Below, in pieces: positions 63,956 through 64,000 of a stretch of 64,000 nt of DNA (its first letter is position 1; each line of letters begins with the position of its first letter). Under the pieces are notes generated by a model. It worked only from the letters and a program-made list of their open reading frames with translations. It was not told where the DNA came from and did not search any database. The DNA is from Chlorogloeopsis fritschii PCC 6912. GTDB lineage: Bacteria; Cyanobacteriota; Cyanobacteriia; Cyanobacteriales; Nostocaceae. A program made the translations under genes and the position numbers. The stretch covers positions 62,001 to 126,000 of the forward strand of contig NZ_AJLN01000100.1 in NCBI RefSeq assembly GCF_000317285.1, written 5' to 3'.

Positions 63956-64000
63956 ATGAAAACTCGGTTGAATAGGCGTTTATTTTTGGCTCTGAGCACG
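63956..64000 (+). CDS. Start of a further exported protein (cut by window end)
   Basis: ATG 63,956 has a strong tctggagga ribosome site 8 bases upstream and opens MKTRLNRRLFLALST. Basic residues followed by a hydrophobic start suggest a signal peptide. It follows the phoX-like gene by 143 bp on the same strand. Identity cannot be given. Confidence 0.6.
   Translation, partial: MKTRLNRRLFLALST

Overview
The window is a chromosomal segment of a filamentous, probably heterocyst-forming cyanobacterium. The evidence is: cytochrome b6f genes petC-petA, a cytochrome c6, an orange carotenoid protein with its fluorescence recovery protein, a phytochrome kinase with its response regulator, several cyanobacteria-only DUF families (DUF3143, DUF3067, DUF3096, DUF4327, DUF751/Ycf33), a HetZ-family regulator, many HIP1 octamers (gcgatcgc), and abundant heptanucleotide tandem repeats (STRR) and hairpin repeats typical of Nostocales. 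I see no rRNA, tRNA, CRISPR array, transposase or phage genes.

Layout. 1-6.2 kb: a bestrophin tail, an M28 peptidase, then a chaperone block dnaK, dnaJ, a membrane-anchored J-domain protein and DUF3143. 6.4-13.6 kb: uppS-cdaA (cell-wall lipid carrier and c-di-AMP synthesis), lysA, rimI and clpC. 13.7-15.2 kb: the photoprotection pair ocp and frp. 15.9-18.6 kb: a complete ECF transporter (S, T and a double-domain ATPase). 18.7-26.7 kb: lepB, guaA, a phytochrome/Rcp two-component pair, an orphan receiver protein and a cation efflux protein. 27-33 kb: small cyanobacterial proteins, rbfA-ycf33, a small restriction-modification pair and a HetZ-family gene. 33-37.7 kb: Sua5/YciO, larC, a HicAB toxin-antitoxin pair whose toxin is frameshifted, a methyltransferase, a GNAT and DUF3067. 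37.9-42.2 kb: petC-petA, a MITE-like element, a PrlF/YhaV toxin-antitoxin pair, petJ and an aldo/keto reductase. 42.2-47.4 kb: a decayed cupin, rnz, a vanadium-haloperoxidase-type protein and a transglutaminase-like protein. 47.7-52 kb: a GyrA/ParC-type topoisomerase subunit and lnt.

The most notable part is 51,955-61,453 (all minus strand). It is a nine-gene operon that reads as a type IV secretion/conjugation channel: VirB2-like pilin candidate, VirB3-like, VirB4 ATPase, VirB5/TrbJ-like, VirB6/TrbL-like, two tandem VirB8-like proteins, VirB10-like and a VirB9/TraK-like candidate. Gene number and composition fit the cyanobacterial MPF_C class. No relaxase, coupling protein (VirD4) or VirB11 lies in the window, so the apparatus is either a remnant of an integrated element, works with partners encoded elsewhere, or has been kept for protein export. 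The window ends with a Tat-exported PhoX-type protein and the first codons of another gene.

A second theme is repeat invasion. STRR and other intergenic-type repeats sit in frame inside several essential or conserved genes: lysA, larC, the ECF ATPase linker and, at three places, lnt. A palindromic repeat also supplies the start region of the broken cupin gene.
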